From positions 6,470 to 70,469 of the forward strand of contig NZ_JAOQKC010000018.1 in NCBI RefSeq assembly GCF_025567165.1: a DNA stretch of 64,000 bases, read 5' to 3'. Shown in pieces: positions 7,439 through 16,120 of the stretch (its first letter is position 1; each line of letters begins with the position of its first letter). This stretch comes from Laedolimicola ammoniilytica. Its GTDB lineage: Bacteria > Bacillota > Clostridia > Lachnospirales > Lachnospiraceae. The position numbers and the translations under genes were made by a program. Under the pieces are notes generated by a model. That model was given only the letters and a program-made list of their open reading frames with translations, searched no databases and had not been told where the DNA came from.

Positions 7439-8101
7439 ATGTACTGGACGATGGAAAAAATCGATGTGCTGACAGAGGAAGAGCTTTCGGAAATTGAGAG
7501 ACGAACCGAGCGACTGATGTCTATCTGGAAAATACAGAATCTGCGGGGAAATGCGGCAATTTTTCATGATGATCAGCATATTGGAGAACAAAGAAGAGAA
7601 CTGAATGCATTGAAGCATCCGTCGGTGGATGTGGAAGGTCTGATGGCATTCCGACAAAAAGCAGTGGTGGACTCTCTGACAGGCAACATGTTGGTTCATC
7701 CGCTAACTACACCGGTCATTGAAGTGGATGAAAACAACAGGAGGGCCAGGAGCGTGTGGTGGTCCATGGGAGTTGAAGGCTTGTCAAAGCATCGGGAGGA
7801 GCCTGTGGCCATTGTGTCTCTGGGAATGGTTCCCGGCGTGGAGATTGTGGAAGACGGTGCATGGAAAATCCTCTGGGGAGTTTGGCAGCGGACGACCAAG
7901 AATGAATATCATGCAGGCTGGGTGAAAAGCATGATTCCGACCAATACCAGGCCGGAATTGACGCCGGAGGAGGATCGGGCAGGCTTTGGCAGATATGCTT
8001 ATCAGGAAAACGAGGTGCGTCAGGCGATACCGCAGCCACCAAAGAAAGATACTTGGGAAAAATATCCCGATGAGATGGATAAAACCTGGCTGGAGGGTTG
8101 A
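7439..8101 (+). CDS. SnoaL/NTF2-like protein, second of a tandem pair
   Basis: At 220 aa this is a paralog of the preceding protein, with the same order: N-terminal helix (SEIERRTERLMSIW), the LTTPVIEV/VWW core near residues 87-106, a WKILWGVWQRT strand and a proline-rich tail. It lies 12 nt downstream. The ribosome site is weak, and ATG 7451 is a second possible start. The pair may form a heterodimer or act on related intermediates. Together with the MBL enzyme, PTS permease and GH1 enzyme, it suggests the breakdown of an aryl glycoside whose aglycone is further modified. That pathway is inferred from context only. Confidence 0.75.
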   Translation: MYWTMEKIDVLTEEELSEIERRTERLMSIWKIQNLRGNAAIFHDDQHIGEQRRELNALKHPSVDVEGLMAFRQKAVVDSLTGNMLVHPLTTPVIEVDENNRRARSVWWSMGVEGLSKHREEPVAIVSLGMVPGVEIVEDGAWKILWGVWQRTTKNEYHAGWVKSMIPTNTRPELTPEEDRAGFGRYAYQENEVRQAIPQPPKKDTWEKYPDEMDKTWLEG

Positions 8102-8144
8102 AAAATCCGGAAAAAAGTGAAATGATAGAAAAAGGAGAAAAGCT

Positions 8145-9503
8145 ATGAAAAGGAACAATTATGAACAGATGTCCGAAGCTATCTTAGAACTGGCAGGCGG
8201 ACCGGAAAACTTGAGAAAAGTATCCCATTGCTTTACACGTCTGCGTCTGGACGTAGAAGCACTCGACAAATGTGATGTGGAAGGGCTGAAGAAGGTAGAA
8301 GGAGCCAAAGGCTGTGTGGTAAACAGCGGCCAGGTACAGGTGATTATCGGAAAAGAAGTGGAGGATCTCTATCCGGTATTTTTAAAAAAGGCCGGCATCT
8401 CAGAGGATGCAAGGCCTGTGGAGACAGCAGAGGATAAGGGAGAGGAAAAACTGCTGAATCGAATTTTAAATGGTATTGCGAAAATTTTCATTCCGGTATT
8501 TCCAGCTCTGGCAGCCAGTGGTCTTTTGAAAGGAATCCTGATTGCGCTGAAATTCGGCGGCGTTGTGGATCCGACCGGCAACACCTATACCATGTTAATG
8601 ATGTTTTCGGATGCGGTATTTTATTTCCTGCCGGTATTACTGGCGTTTTCCGCAGCAAAGGTATTCGGCTGTAAGCAGACGCTGGCGGCAGTTCTGGCCT
8701 GCATTTTACTGCATCCCACTTATACGGGAATGACAGAAGCCAGCAGTATTTTTGGAATTACCGTACCGGTAGTCAGCTATTCTTCTACGGTATTCCCAAT
8801 TCTGGTAGGTGTGTTTATTCTTTCACTTGTAGAAAAGGGTTGTAACAGGGTGATTCCGAAGAGCTTTTCCGGATTGTTTACACCTCTTATCTGTATCGTA
8901 GTGACAGCTCCGATTATGCTGATTGTCGTTGGCCCGGCTGTAAATATGCTGTCTGACGCGCTGGGAAATGCTATCATCGGACTGTATAATGCGACCGGAG
9001 CTATCGGAGGCGCTGTGTTTGGAGCGATTTATCCGTTCCTGGTATTTACAGGTCTGCATCATGCAGTGGTACCGGTGGAATTACAGAGTCTTGCAGCCAA
9101 CGGCTACGATCCGCTTCTGGCGCTCTGCGCAGCAGCTAATGCCGCGGTAGGCGGAGCCGCTTTGATGGTAGCGATTGATTCCAAAAACAAAGAGTTTAGG
9201 GGACTGTCCGTTTCTTCTGGTATCACAGCATTGATTGGTACTACAGAGCCGGCCCTCTACGGAGTGCTGGGTATTCTGAAGCGTCCGTTTATCGGAGCGG
9301 CAGCAGGCGGCGCAGTGGGCAGCGCGATTATGGCAGCGTTTAAGGTATACAGTACCGGACTTGGCCCGGTTCCGGGAGCTGGCTTTGCACTGTTCCTTGG
9401 CGAAAAATTTCTGATTTATGTAATCGGTATTGCGGCCTCCGTGGCAGTGGCTATGATTGTGACACATATTGTGAAATTTGAAGATGTGAAACTGGAGGGT
9501 TAA
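8145..9503 (+). CDS. PTS beta-glucoside-type transporter, EIIBC
   Basis: The 452-aa protein has an EIIB domain (about residues 1-90) with the phosphorylated Cys29 in SHCFTRLRL, followed by an EIIC membrane domain of about ten segments (about 105-445). It would import and phosphorylate a beta-glucoside, most likely yielding a 6-phospho-glycoside for the adjacent GH1 enzyme. No EIIA domain is fused (EIIBCA proteins are about 620 aa), so phosphate must come from a separate EIIA encoded elsewhere. The gene follows the SnoaL-like pair and is 1 nt from the GH1 gene, a tight transporter/hydrolase pair. A good AAGGAG precedes the start. Regulation is probably by the divergent AraC protein. Confidence 0.92.
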   Translation: MKRNNYEQMSEAILELAGGPENLRKVSHCFTRLRLDVEALDKCDVEGLKKVEGAKGCVVNSGQVQVIIGKEVEDLYPVFLKKAGISEDARPVETAEDKGEEKLLNRILNGIAKIFIPVFPALAASGLLKGILIALKFGGVVDPTGNTYTMLMMFSDAVFYFLPVLLAFSAAKVFGCKQTLAAVLACILLHPTYTGMTEASSIFGITVPVVSYSSTVFPILVGVFILSLVEKGCNRVIPKSFSGLFTPLICIVVTAPIMLIVVGPAVNMLSDALGNAIIGLYNATGAIGGAVFGAIYPFLVFTGLHHAVVPVELQSLAANGYDPLLALCAAANAAVGGAALMVAIDSKNKEFRGLSVSSGITALIGTTEPALYGVLGILKRPFIGAAAGGAVGSAIMAAFKVYSTGLGPVPGAGFALFLGEKFLIYVIGIAASVAVAMIVTHIVKFEDVKLEG

Positions 9504-9504
9504 A

Positions 9505-10941
9505 ATGTCTGGATTTCCAGCAGATTTTCTCTGGGGCGGCGCAGTGGCGGCAAACCAGGTGGAAGGTGGAGTACGAGAAGGAGGAAAGGGTCTGTCCACG
9601 GCAGACATCTTTCCCTTAAGTGAAAGAGAAAAGGGAGGGTGTTTTGACCGAACCTGGGATCAGATTCTGGAGGCTGCCGAGGATAGGAATGACAGTGGAT
9701 ATCCGAAACGGAGAGGAATTGATTTCTATCACAGATATCGGGAGGATATTGCGCTGTTTCATGAAATGGGCTTTAAGAGTTTCCGATTTTCTATGTCATG
9801 GTCGAGAATTTTTCCAAATGGGGATGACGAACAGCCCAATGCGGAAGGAATTAAATTTTATCATGATGTGGTGGATGAACTGAAAAAATATGGAATAGAA
9901 CCCATTGTGACCCTTTCCCATTTTGAAATGCCATTGAATCTGACATTGAAATATAATGGATGGACGGATCGCAGAGTGATCAGCTTCTTTGAAAAGTTTG
10001 CGGCTGTGTTATTTGAAGAGTTTCATAATGACATTCGATACTGGATTACGTTCAATGAGATAGATGCGACGATCCATATTCCGCTGACCGGGGCGGGTAT
10101 TGTCAAAGAGCATACAGAGAATCTGGAGCAATCCTGCTATCAGGCTTTACATCATCAGTTTGTAGCGTCTGCACTTGTGACGAAGCTGGCTCATGAAAAA
10201 TATCCGGAGCTAAAAATCGGCTGCATGACTACGAAAAATCTGAAATATCCTGCGACCTGCAAGCCTGAGGATTGCATACAATGGCTTCAGGAAACAGAAG
10301 TGGATGCTTTTTACACGGATGTACAGGTTTTTGGAGAGTATTCTTATACGGTACGGAAATTGTGGGAAAGAAAGCAGATTGAGATTCAGGAAGAACCGGA
10401 GGATGCCCGGATTTTGAAAGAAAACACGGTGGATTTTGTCTCTTTCAGTTATTACGCGTCTCTGGTAACGAGCGCGGAAGGAGCAAAAAAAGAGAAAGCT
10501 TCAGCCAATCTTCTGGTGGGAGAAAAGAATCCTTATCTGAAGCAGACCCCATGGGGCTGGCAGATCGATCCAGTGGGTCTGCGGTTTGCTTTAAATCAAA
10601 TGTACAGTCGTTATAAGCTACCATTATTTGTGGCGGAAAATGGACTGGGAACATTAGATGTTCTGGAGGACGGAAGGATTCATGATTCCTATCGAATAGA
10701 ATATATCCGGGAGCACATCCATCAGATGGAACTGGCTATCGAGGATGGCGTCCTTGTACTGGGATACACCTATTGGGGATGTATCGACTGTATCAGCGCA
10801 TCCACCTCGGAAATGAGCAAGCGCTATGGCTTCATCTATGTGGATCAGGATGATCAGGGGAATGGAACCCTGAAACGAATCAGAAAGGATTCTTTTAACT
10901 GGTATAAAAATGTGATAGCAAGTAATGGCGAGATACTATAA
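9505..10941 (+). CDS. 6-phospho-beta-glucosidase, GH1
   Basis: The 478-aa protein is a full-length family 1 glycoside hydrolase. The N-terminal FLWGGAVAANQVEGG is the family's opening signature. The acid/base glutamate is in TFNEID (about residue 185) and the nucleophile in AENGLG (about residue 378). Since it directly follows a PTS EIIBC gene, the likely substrate is an imported 6-phospho-beta-glucoside, releasing glucose 6-phosphate and an aglycone or sugar. A phosphate-binding pocket cannot be confirmed by eye. The 1-nt gap shows that the genes are cotranscribed and probably coupled. A terminator follows the stop. The aglycone may feed the MBL and SnoaL-like enzymes upstream. Confidence 0.92.
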   Translation: MSGFPADFLWGGAVAANQVEGGVREGGKGLSTADIFPLSEREKGGCFDRTWDQILEAAEDRNDSGYPKRRGIDFYHRYREDIALFHEMGFKSFRFSMSWSRIFPNGDDEQPNAEGIKFYHDVVDELKKYGIEPIVTLSHFEMPLNLTLKYNGWTDRRVISFFEKFAAVLFEEFHNDIRYWITFNEIDATIHIPLTGAGIVKEHTENLEQSCYQALHHQFVASALVTKLAHEKYPELKIGCMTTKNLKYPATCKPEDCIQWLQETEVDAFYTDVQVFGEYSYTVRKLWERKQIEIQEEPEDARILKENTVDFVSFSYYASLVTSAEGAKKEKASANLLVGEKNPYLKQTPWGWQIDPVGLRFALNQMYSRYKLPLFVAENGLGTLDVLEDGRIHDSYRIEYIREHIHQMELAIEDGVLVLGYTYWGCIDCISASTSEMSKRYGFIYVDQDDQGNGTLKRIRKDSFNWYKNVIASNGEIL

Positions 10942-10945
10942 AGAG

Positions 10946-10982
10946 AAGCGCAGATGGTTTTTATGGCCGTCTGTGCTTTTTC
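10946..10982 (+). terminator. terminator of the PTS-GH1 operon
   Basis: AAGCGCAGA pairs with TCTGTGCTT (one G-T pair), followed by TTTTC, immediately after the GH1 stop codon. Confidence 0.8.
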
Positions 10983-10993
10983 GGGTTTGCCCC

Positions 10994-11021
10994 TTGCAAA
11001 ACTTCCGAAAATGTGTATACT
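10994..11021 (+). promoter_or_regulatory. promoter of prfC
   Basis: TTGCAA (10994-10999) and TATACT (11016-11021) are separated by 16 nt. Transcription would start near 11028, leaving a leader of about 80 nt. Confidence 0.6.
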
Positions 11022-11034
11022 GGATAATAGTTAT

Positions 11035-11068
11035 GCCCATTTTCGGAAAGCTATCCGGATGGGCTTTT
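11035..11068 (+). promoter_or_regulatory. hairpin in the prfC leader
   Basis: GCCCAT pairs with ATGGGC, with an inner CGGA/TCCG, followed by TTTT. It starts a few nucleotides after the predicted transcription start and resembles a short terminator, so it may attenuate prfC or stabilise its mRNA. Confidence 0.45.
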
Positions 11069-11109
11069 GAATCGTCAATTGATACACGGATAAGATAAGG
11101 AAGAATGAA

Positions 11110-12696
11110 ATGGCAAATTATGTAGATGAGATTAAAAAAAGAAGAACCTTTGCGATTATTTCCCACCCGGACGCAGGTAAGACTACGTTGACTGAGAAGT
11201 TCCTGCTCTACGGCGGAGCCATCAATCTGGCCGGTTCCGTCAAAGGTAAGGCCACAGCCCGTCACGCGGTTTCCGACTGGATGGAGATCGAAAAGGAGAG
11301 AGGTATCTCTGTTACTTCGTCGGTATTACAGTTTAATTACGACGGCTATTGTATCAATATCCTGGATACGCCGGGACATCAGGACTTCTCCGAGGATACC
11401 TACCGCACCCTGATGGCGGCGGACTCCGCAGTCATGGTGATCGACGGCAGCAAGGGCGTGGAGGCCCAGACCCGAAAGCTTTTTAAGGTCTGCGCTATGC
11501 GTCATATCCCGATTTTTACCTTTATCAATAAGATGGACCGGGAAGCCATGGACATCTTTGAGCTTCTGGACGATATCGAAAATGAGCTGGGAATCGCCAC
11601 CTGTCCGGTGAACTGGCCCATCGGCTCCGGTAAGGCCTTCAAGGGCGTCTACGACCGGAACACGGAGAAGGTGCTGCTATTCTCCGATACCGAGAAGGGT
11701 ACCAAGGAGGGCGAGGAGCTGGATCTGTCCATCAATGATCCGCAGATCGACAGCATTCTCGATCCGGGTCAGAAGGAAAAACTGATGGATGATATCGAGC
11801 TGCTGGACGGCGCCAGCGCGGAGTTTGACCAGGAGCTGGTAAGCCAGGGAAAGCTGTCCCCGGTATTCTTCGGATCGGCCCTGACCAACTTCGGCGTGGA
11901 GACCTTTCTGAAGCATTTCCTGCAGATGACCACCTCTCCGCTGCCCCGTAAGGCAGACGTGGGGCTGATTGATCCCATGGAAGAGGAGTTCTCTGCTTTC
12001 GTATTCAAGATTCAGGCCAATATGAACAAGGCCCATCGTGACCGTATCGCGTTCATCCGTATCTGCTCCGGCAAGTTCACGGCTGGTATGGAAGTCTATC
12101 ATGTGCAGGGCGGCAGAAAGCAGCGTCTGTCCCAGCCCCAGCAGATTATGGCGCAGGATCGGAAGATTGTGGACGAGGCTTACGCGGGCGATATCATCGG
12201 CGTCTTTGATCCGGGCATTTTCTCCATCGGAGATACCTTATGTATGCCGGGCAGGCAGATTAAGTACGAGGGGATTCCGACCTTCGCGCCGGAGCATTTC
12301 GCCCGGGTGCGCCAGATCGACACTATGAAGCGGAAGCAGTTTGTCAAGGGCATCGAGCAGATTGCCCAGGAGGGCGCGATCCAGATTTTCCAGGAGTTCA
12401 ATACCGGTATGGAGGAGATTATCGTGGGCGTCGTGGGTGTCCTGCAGTTCGACGTGCTGAAGTACCGTCTGGAAAATGAGTATAATGTGGATATCCGTCT
12501 GGAACCGCTGCCCTACGAGCATATCCGCTGGATTGAGAACGAGGACATCGACATGAGTAAGCTGGTGGGTACCTCCGACATGAAGAAGATCAAGGATCTG
12601 AAGGGCAGACCGTTGCTGATCTGGACCAACGCATGGAGCGTGGGCATGACCCTGGATCGGAATCCGGGCCTGGTTCTGTCAGAGTTTGGCCGGTAA
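11110..12696 (+). CDS. prfC: peptide chain release factor 3
   Basis: The 528-aa GTPase recycles RF1/RF2 from the ribosome after termination. The P-loop is HPDAGKTTLTEK near residues 18-29, with DTPGHQDF (switch II) near 83-90 and NKMD near 137-140. The EF-G-like beta-barrel and the RF3-specific C-terminal domain follow, and the length matches the family. It is a single-gene unit with its own promoter and a hairpin-bearing leader. The start is ATG with AAGGAAG upstream. Nothing in the sequence is unusual. Codon bias is moderately strong. Confidence 0.97.
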   Translation: MANYVDEIKKRRTFAIISHPDAGKTTLTEKFLLYGGAINLAGSVKGKATARHAVSDWMEIEKERGISVTSSVLQFNYDGYCINILDTPGHQDFSEDTYRTLMAADSAVMVIDGSKGVEAQTRKLFKVCAMRHIPIFTFINKMDREAMDIFELLDDIENELGIATCPVNWPIGSGKAFKGVYDRNTEKVLLFSDTEKGTKEGEELDLSINDPQIDSILDPGQKEKLMDDIELLDGASAEFDQELVSQGKLSPVFFGSALTNFGVETFLKHFLQMTTSPLPRKADVGLIDPMEEEFSAFVFKIQANMNKAHRDRIAFIRICSGKFTAGMEVYHVQGGRKQRLSQPQQIMAQDRKIVDEAYAGDIIGVFDPGIFSIGDTLCMPGRQIKYEGIPTFAPEHFARVRQIDTMKRKQFVKGIEQIAQEGAIQIFQEFNTGMEEIIVGVVGVLQFDVLKYRLENEYNVDIRLEPLPYEHIRWIENEDIDMSKLVGTSDMKKIKDLKGRPLLIWTNAWSVGMTLDRNPGLVLSEFGR

Positions 12697-12699
12697 GTC

Positions 12700-12729
12700 T
12701 TGTCAATCATGGATAAAGTGTGATAAAAT
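12700..12729 (+). promoter_or_regulatory. promoter of the Asp23 gene
   Basis: TTGTCA (12700-12705) and TAAAAT (12724-12729) are 18 nt apart. The -35 begins just after the prfC stop. Confidence 0.5.
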
Positions 12730-12891
12730 ATAAAAAGCATGGCAGGGGTATGATATCTGCTGCCGAGTGGTGGGAATAGTAAGAAATAATAAAGGAGTGG
12801 AAGCGGATTTCATTCACAAAACAGGCGAAATGAAAACTGCTTCGTGCGAACAGGGAAACCTGATTTGCACAGAAAACAGGAGGTTTTGAAT

Positions 12892-13281
12892 ATGTCAAAG
12901 GAAGAAAAAAGAGGCGTTCATATGATACATGAGGATAGTCAGCTGGGCGAGGTTCAGATCGCGGACGAGGTAGTCGCTACCATCGCAGGGTTAGCAGCCA
13001 CCGAGGTAGAGGGCGTGGCATCCATGGCTGGCAATATCACCAATGAGCTTATCGGAAAGCTTGGCGTAAAGAATCTGTCCAAGGGTGTGAAGGTTCTAGT
13101 GACAGACCGCAGCGTAGACGTGGATCTGGCGCTGAATATCGAGTACGGCTACAGCATTATGAAGGTGTCTGAGAAGGTTCAGGATCGCGTAAAGAGCGCC
13201 ATCGAGAACATGACAGGACTGGAAGTAGCCATGGTCAATATCCGCATTGTCAATGTGAATATGGGAAAAGAAGAAAAGTAA
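12892..13281 (+). CDS. Asp23/Gls24 family protein
   Basis: The 129-aa protein has the Asp23 (DUF322) fold, a small domain that in staphylococci associates with membrane-anchored partners and responds to envelope and alkaline stress. The typical stretch is GEVQIADEVVATIAGLAATEVEGVA (seen in two parts near residues 18-42), and the C-terminal VNIRIVNVNM strand is characteristic. The start ATG has AGGAGG, chosen over a longer frame. Its place immediately before nusB is conserved in many clostridia, although a terminator separates them here. No membrane segment is present, so a separate anchor protein would be needed. Confidence 0.9.
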   Translation: MSKEEKRGVHMIHEDSQLGEVQIADEVVATIAGLAATEVEGVASMAGNITNELIGKLGVKNLSKGVKVLVTDRSVDVDLALNIEYGYSIMKVSEKVQDRVKSAIENMTGLEVAMVNIRIVNVNMGKEEK

Positions 13282-13293
13282 GCGTTACTGTTC

Positions 13294-13323
13294 GGGAGCG
13301 GCTGCAGTCAGCGGCTCCCTTTT
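13294..13323 (+). terminator. terminator after the Asp23 gene
   Basis: GGGAGCGGCTG pairs with CAGCGGCTCCC (one mismatch), followed by TTTT. Confidence 0.75.
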
Positions 13324-13354
13324 CAAACGATAAGAGGGAAAAAGGCGGAGTAAG

Positions 13355-13768
13355 ATGAAAAGACGAGAGTTAAGAGAGCATATTTTTGAGCTGCTGTTCC
13401 GTATCGAGTTCAACAGCGCAGAGGAGATGCCAGAGCAGATGCGGCTGTTTTTCGAAGGACTGGGCGAGGTCGAGCCGAAGGATCAGGAATATATTGAGAA
13501 GAAATATGCACATATAGTAGAGAAACTGCCGGAGATTGACAGGACTCTGGATGAGACCGCGGAGGGCTGGAAGGTATCCCGTATGGGTAAGACCGATCTG
13601 ACCATCCTGCGCCTGGCTGTGTATGAGATGGAATACGACGAGGACGTGCCGGTAGGCGTGGCGGTCAACGAGGCGGTCGAACTGTCCAAAAAGTTTGGCG
13701 GCGACGAATCCCCGATCTTTGTCAACGGTATCTTAGGTAAGATTGGAAAGACAGGAAAAACAGAATGA
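13355..13768 (+). CDS. nusB: transcription antitermination factor NusB
   Basis: The 137-aa all-helical protein binds boxA RNA with NusE (S10) to help transcription of rRNA operons. The family pattern RRELREHIFELLFRIEF opens the protein, and the C-terminal GVAVNEAVELSKKFGGDESPIFVNGILGKI is diagnostic (read in parts). It is the first gene of a nine-gene rightward cluster. Its TGA stop overlaps the ATG of xseA (ATGA), so the two are translationally coupled. Confidence 0.96.
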   Translation: MKRRELREHIFELLFRIEFNSAEEMPEQMRLFFEGLGEVEPKDQEYIEKKYAHIVEKLPEIDRTLDETAEGWKVSRMGKTDLTILRLAVYEMEYDEDVPVGVAVNEAVELSKKFGGDESPIFVNGILGKIGKTGKTE

Positions 13769-14976
13769 AGCATGTCTATACGGTAGCGCAGGTAAACACA
13801 TACATCAAAAATATGTTTACACAGGATTTTATGCTGAACCGTATTTATGTAAAGGGAGAGGTGTCCAACTGTAAATATCACAGTTCCGGGCACATCTACT
13901 TTTCTCTGAAGGATGAGAGCGGATCCATGGCCTGCGTGATGTTTGCGGGCGACCGGAAAGGACTGGCCTTCCCCATGAAGGACGGTCAGCGGGTCATCGT
14001 ACTGGGGCGCGTCAGCGTCTATGAACGCAGCGGCAGCTATCAGCTCTATGCCAGAGAGATTATTAAGGATGGCGTGGGACAGCTCTATGAGGCTTATGAG
14101 AAGCTGAAGATGGAGCTGGAAGAGATGGGCATGTTCGCCCCGGAGTATAAGCAGCCGATTCCGTATTACGCGAAGAAGGTGGGTGTGGTGACGGCCCCCA
14201 CCGGAGCGGCCGTGCAGGACATCCGTAATATCGCCCTCCGGCGCAATCCTTATGTGCAGCTCATCCTGTATCCGGCCCAGGTACAGGGCGAGGGCGCGGC
14301 GGATAGTATCGTGCGTGGCATCGAGACCCTGGACGCGCTGGGACTGGACGTGCTGATCGTGGGCCGCGGCGGCGGTTCCATTGAGGATTTGTGGGCTTTT
14401 AATGAGGAAAAGGTAGCGAGAGCCATTTTCGACTGTAATACGCCGGTGATCTCGGCGGTAGGCCATGAGACTGACACGACCATCGCTGATTACGTGGCGG
14501 ATTTGAGGGCTCCGACCCCATCGGCGGCGGCAGAGCTGGCTGTGGCCGATATCCGGGAACTGTTGGAGCGGATGCGCGGTTATCAGCAGCAGTTTGAGAA
14601 TATCTTCCGTCATAGAATGGAAGAATATTACAGAAGACTGGCGGAACTGAAAAGCCGGGTTCAGCGCGTCAGTCCGGAGACACAGCTTCTGGAGAAGCGG
14701 ATGCGTCTGGCGGAATTATCCAACGGTTTGGAGCAGGCCATGCAGAATAAGCTGTCGGATCGGAAGCACAGCCTGAATTTGTATATCGAACGCTTACACG
14801 GGCTTTCGCCGCTTCTGAAGCTGCAGCAGGGCTATTCCTACACGGAAGGGCCGAATGGAAAGGCCGTGACTGGAATTGATGAGGTTACGGAAGGCGAACG
14901 GCTTCGAATCCATGTGACAGACGGTGTATATACCGCAGTGGTAGAAGGCCGCGAGAAGATAAAAAAGAGGATATGA
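13765..14976 (+). CDS. xseA: exodeoxyribonuclease VII large subunit
   Basis: The 403-aa protein is the catalytic subunit of ExoVII, which degrades single-stranded DNA to oligonucleotides. It has an N-terminal OB fold (about residues 5-100), the catalytic domain with GRGGGSIEDLWAFNEE (near 193-208) and GHETDTTIADYVAD (near 234-247), and a coiled-coil region (about 270-350) that multimerises with XseB. The ATGA overlap with nusB and the small subunit 39 nt downstream support an operon. The length is slightly short for the family but complete. Confidence 0.96.
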   Translation: MKHVYTVAQVNTYIKNMFTQDFMLNRIYVKGEVSNCKYHSSGHIYFSLKDESGSMACVMFAGDRKGLAFPMKDGQRVIVLGRVSVYERSGSYQLYAREIIKDGVGQLYEAYEKLKMELEEMGMFAPEYKQPIPYYAKKVGVVTAPTGAAVQDIRNIALRRNPYVQLILYPAQVQGEGAADSIVRGIETLDALGLDVLIVGRGGGSIEDLWAFNEEKVARAIFDCNTPVISAVGHETDTTIADYVADLRAPTPSAAAELAVADIRELLERMRGYQQQFENIFRHRMEEYYRRLAELKSRVQRVSPETQLLEKRMRLAELSNGLEQAMQNKLSDRKHSLNLYIERLHGLSPLLKLQQGYSYTEGPNGKAVTGIDEVTEGERLRIHVTDGVYTAVVEGREKIKKRI

Positions 14977-15015
14977 TGATTCAGGGACGGAACAGTTAAG
15001 AGAGGATAAGACGGT

Positions 15016-15231
15016 ATGGCAACGAAGAAAAAGGAAGCGACACTGGAAGAAAATTTTGCAGAGCTGGACGCGATGCTGGCGAAGCTGGCTGACCGGGACG
15101 TGCCATTGGAGGAGTCCTTTACGATTTACGCCGAGGGCATGAAGCTTCTGAAGGCCTGTGGCGATAAGCTGGATAAAGTAGAGAAAAAGATGCTGGTCAT
15201 GAATGAGGAGGGCAAACTGGATGAGTTTTAA
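15016..15231 (+). CDS. xseB: exodeoxyribonuclease VII small subunit
   Basis: The 71-aa helical protein binds the coiled coil of XseA. ENFAELDAMLAKL and VPLEESFTIYAEGMKLLKAC are the family's repeated helical patterns. It overlaps the ispA start by 11 nt, so ispA translation is probably coupled to it. The start ATG is preceded by GAGAGGA. Confidence 0.94.
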   Translation: MATKKKEATLEENFAELDAMLAKLADRDVPLEESFTIYAEGMKLLKACGDKLDKVEKKMLVMNEEGKLDEF

Positions 15232-16105
15232 AGAAGAACTTCGTACCAAGACGGAAGAGATTGAGAAGCTGCTTATGGCTTATCTGCCGGAGGAGACCGG
15301 CTTCCAGAAGACGGTTCTGGAAGCGGTGAATTACAGTGTGCTGGCAGGCGGCAAGCGTCTCCGTCCCATGCTGATGAAGGAGACTTATCAGATGTTCGGC
15401 GGCCAGGGTAAGGTGGTGGAGCCCTTTATGGCAGCCATGGAAATGATTCATACCTATTCCCTGGTGCATGATGATCTTCCGGCCATGGACAATGACGAAT
15501 ATCGCCGCGGCAAGAAGACCACCCATGCGGTATACGGCGAGGCCATGGGGATTCTGGCGGGTGACGCTCTGCTAAACCTAGCTTTTGAGACGGCTGCGGG
15601 AGCTTTTGATATCGAGACCAGTGCCCGGACTGCGAAGGCATTGCAGATTCTGTCTAAGAAGGCAGGTATCTATGGCATGATCGGCGGTCAGGTGGTGGAT
15701 GTGGAGTCTGAGGGACAGCCCCTGTCCAGAGAAAAGCTGGATTTCATCTATCGCCTGAAAACTAGCGCCCTGATTGAGGCGGCTATGATGGTGGGCGCGG
15801 TGCTGGCAGGTGCTTCCGACGACGAAGTGGAGACAATTGAGCACGTGGCAAATGATGTGGGACTGGCTTTCCAGATCCAGGATGATATTCTGGATGTGAC
15901 GAGTACGCTGGAAGTACTTGGCAAGCCCATTCACAGCGATGACAAGAACCATAAGACCACCTATGTAAGCCTGGAGGGCCTTGACAAGGCAAAGAAGGAT
16001 GTGGAAGAGATTTCTGAGAGAGCCCTGTCCACACTGGCTTCTTTGAACCATAAGAATGCATTTCTGGAAGAACTGATCCGGATGCTGATTACAAGAGAAA
16101 AGTAA
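15221..16105 (+). CDS. ispA: farnesyl/geranylgeranyl-type polyprenyl synthase
   Basis: The 294-aa prenyltransferase joins isopentenyl diphosphate to an allylic diphosphate. The first aspartate-rich motif is DDLPAMDNDEYRRG near residues 84-97 and the second is QDDILD near 224-229, both intact. The start is the ATG 15221 inside the xseB 3' end, with AGGAGG 9 nt before it, not the longer upstream frame. It is linked to dxs downstream by 15 nt, so isoprenoid precursor and chain synthesis are made together. The chain length cannot be read with certainty from the sequence; farnesyl diphosphate is the usual product in this gene order. Confidence 0.95.
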   Translation: MSFKEELRTKTEEIEKLLMAYLPEETGFQKTVLEAVNYSVLAGGKRLRPMLMKETYQMFGGQGKVVEPFMAAMEMIHTYSLVHDDLPAMDNDEYRRGKKTTHAVYGEAMGILAGDALLNLAFETAAGAFDIETSARTAKALQILSKKAGIYGMIGGQVVDVESEGQPLSREKLDFIYRLKTSALIEAAMMVGAVLAGASDDEVETIEHVANDVGLAFQIQDDILDVTSTLEVLGKPIHSDDKNHKTTYVSLEGLDKAKKDVEEISERALSTLASLNHKNAFLEELIRMLITREK

Positions 16106-16120
16106 GATTGAGGTGAGTAC

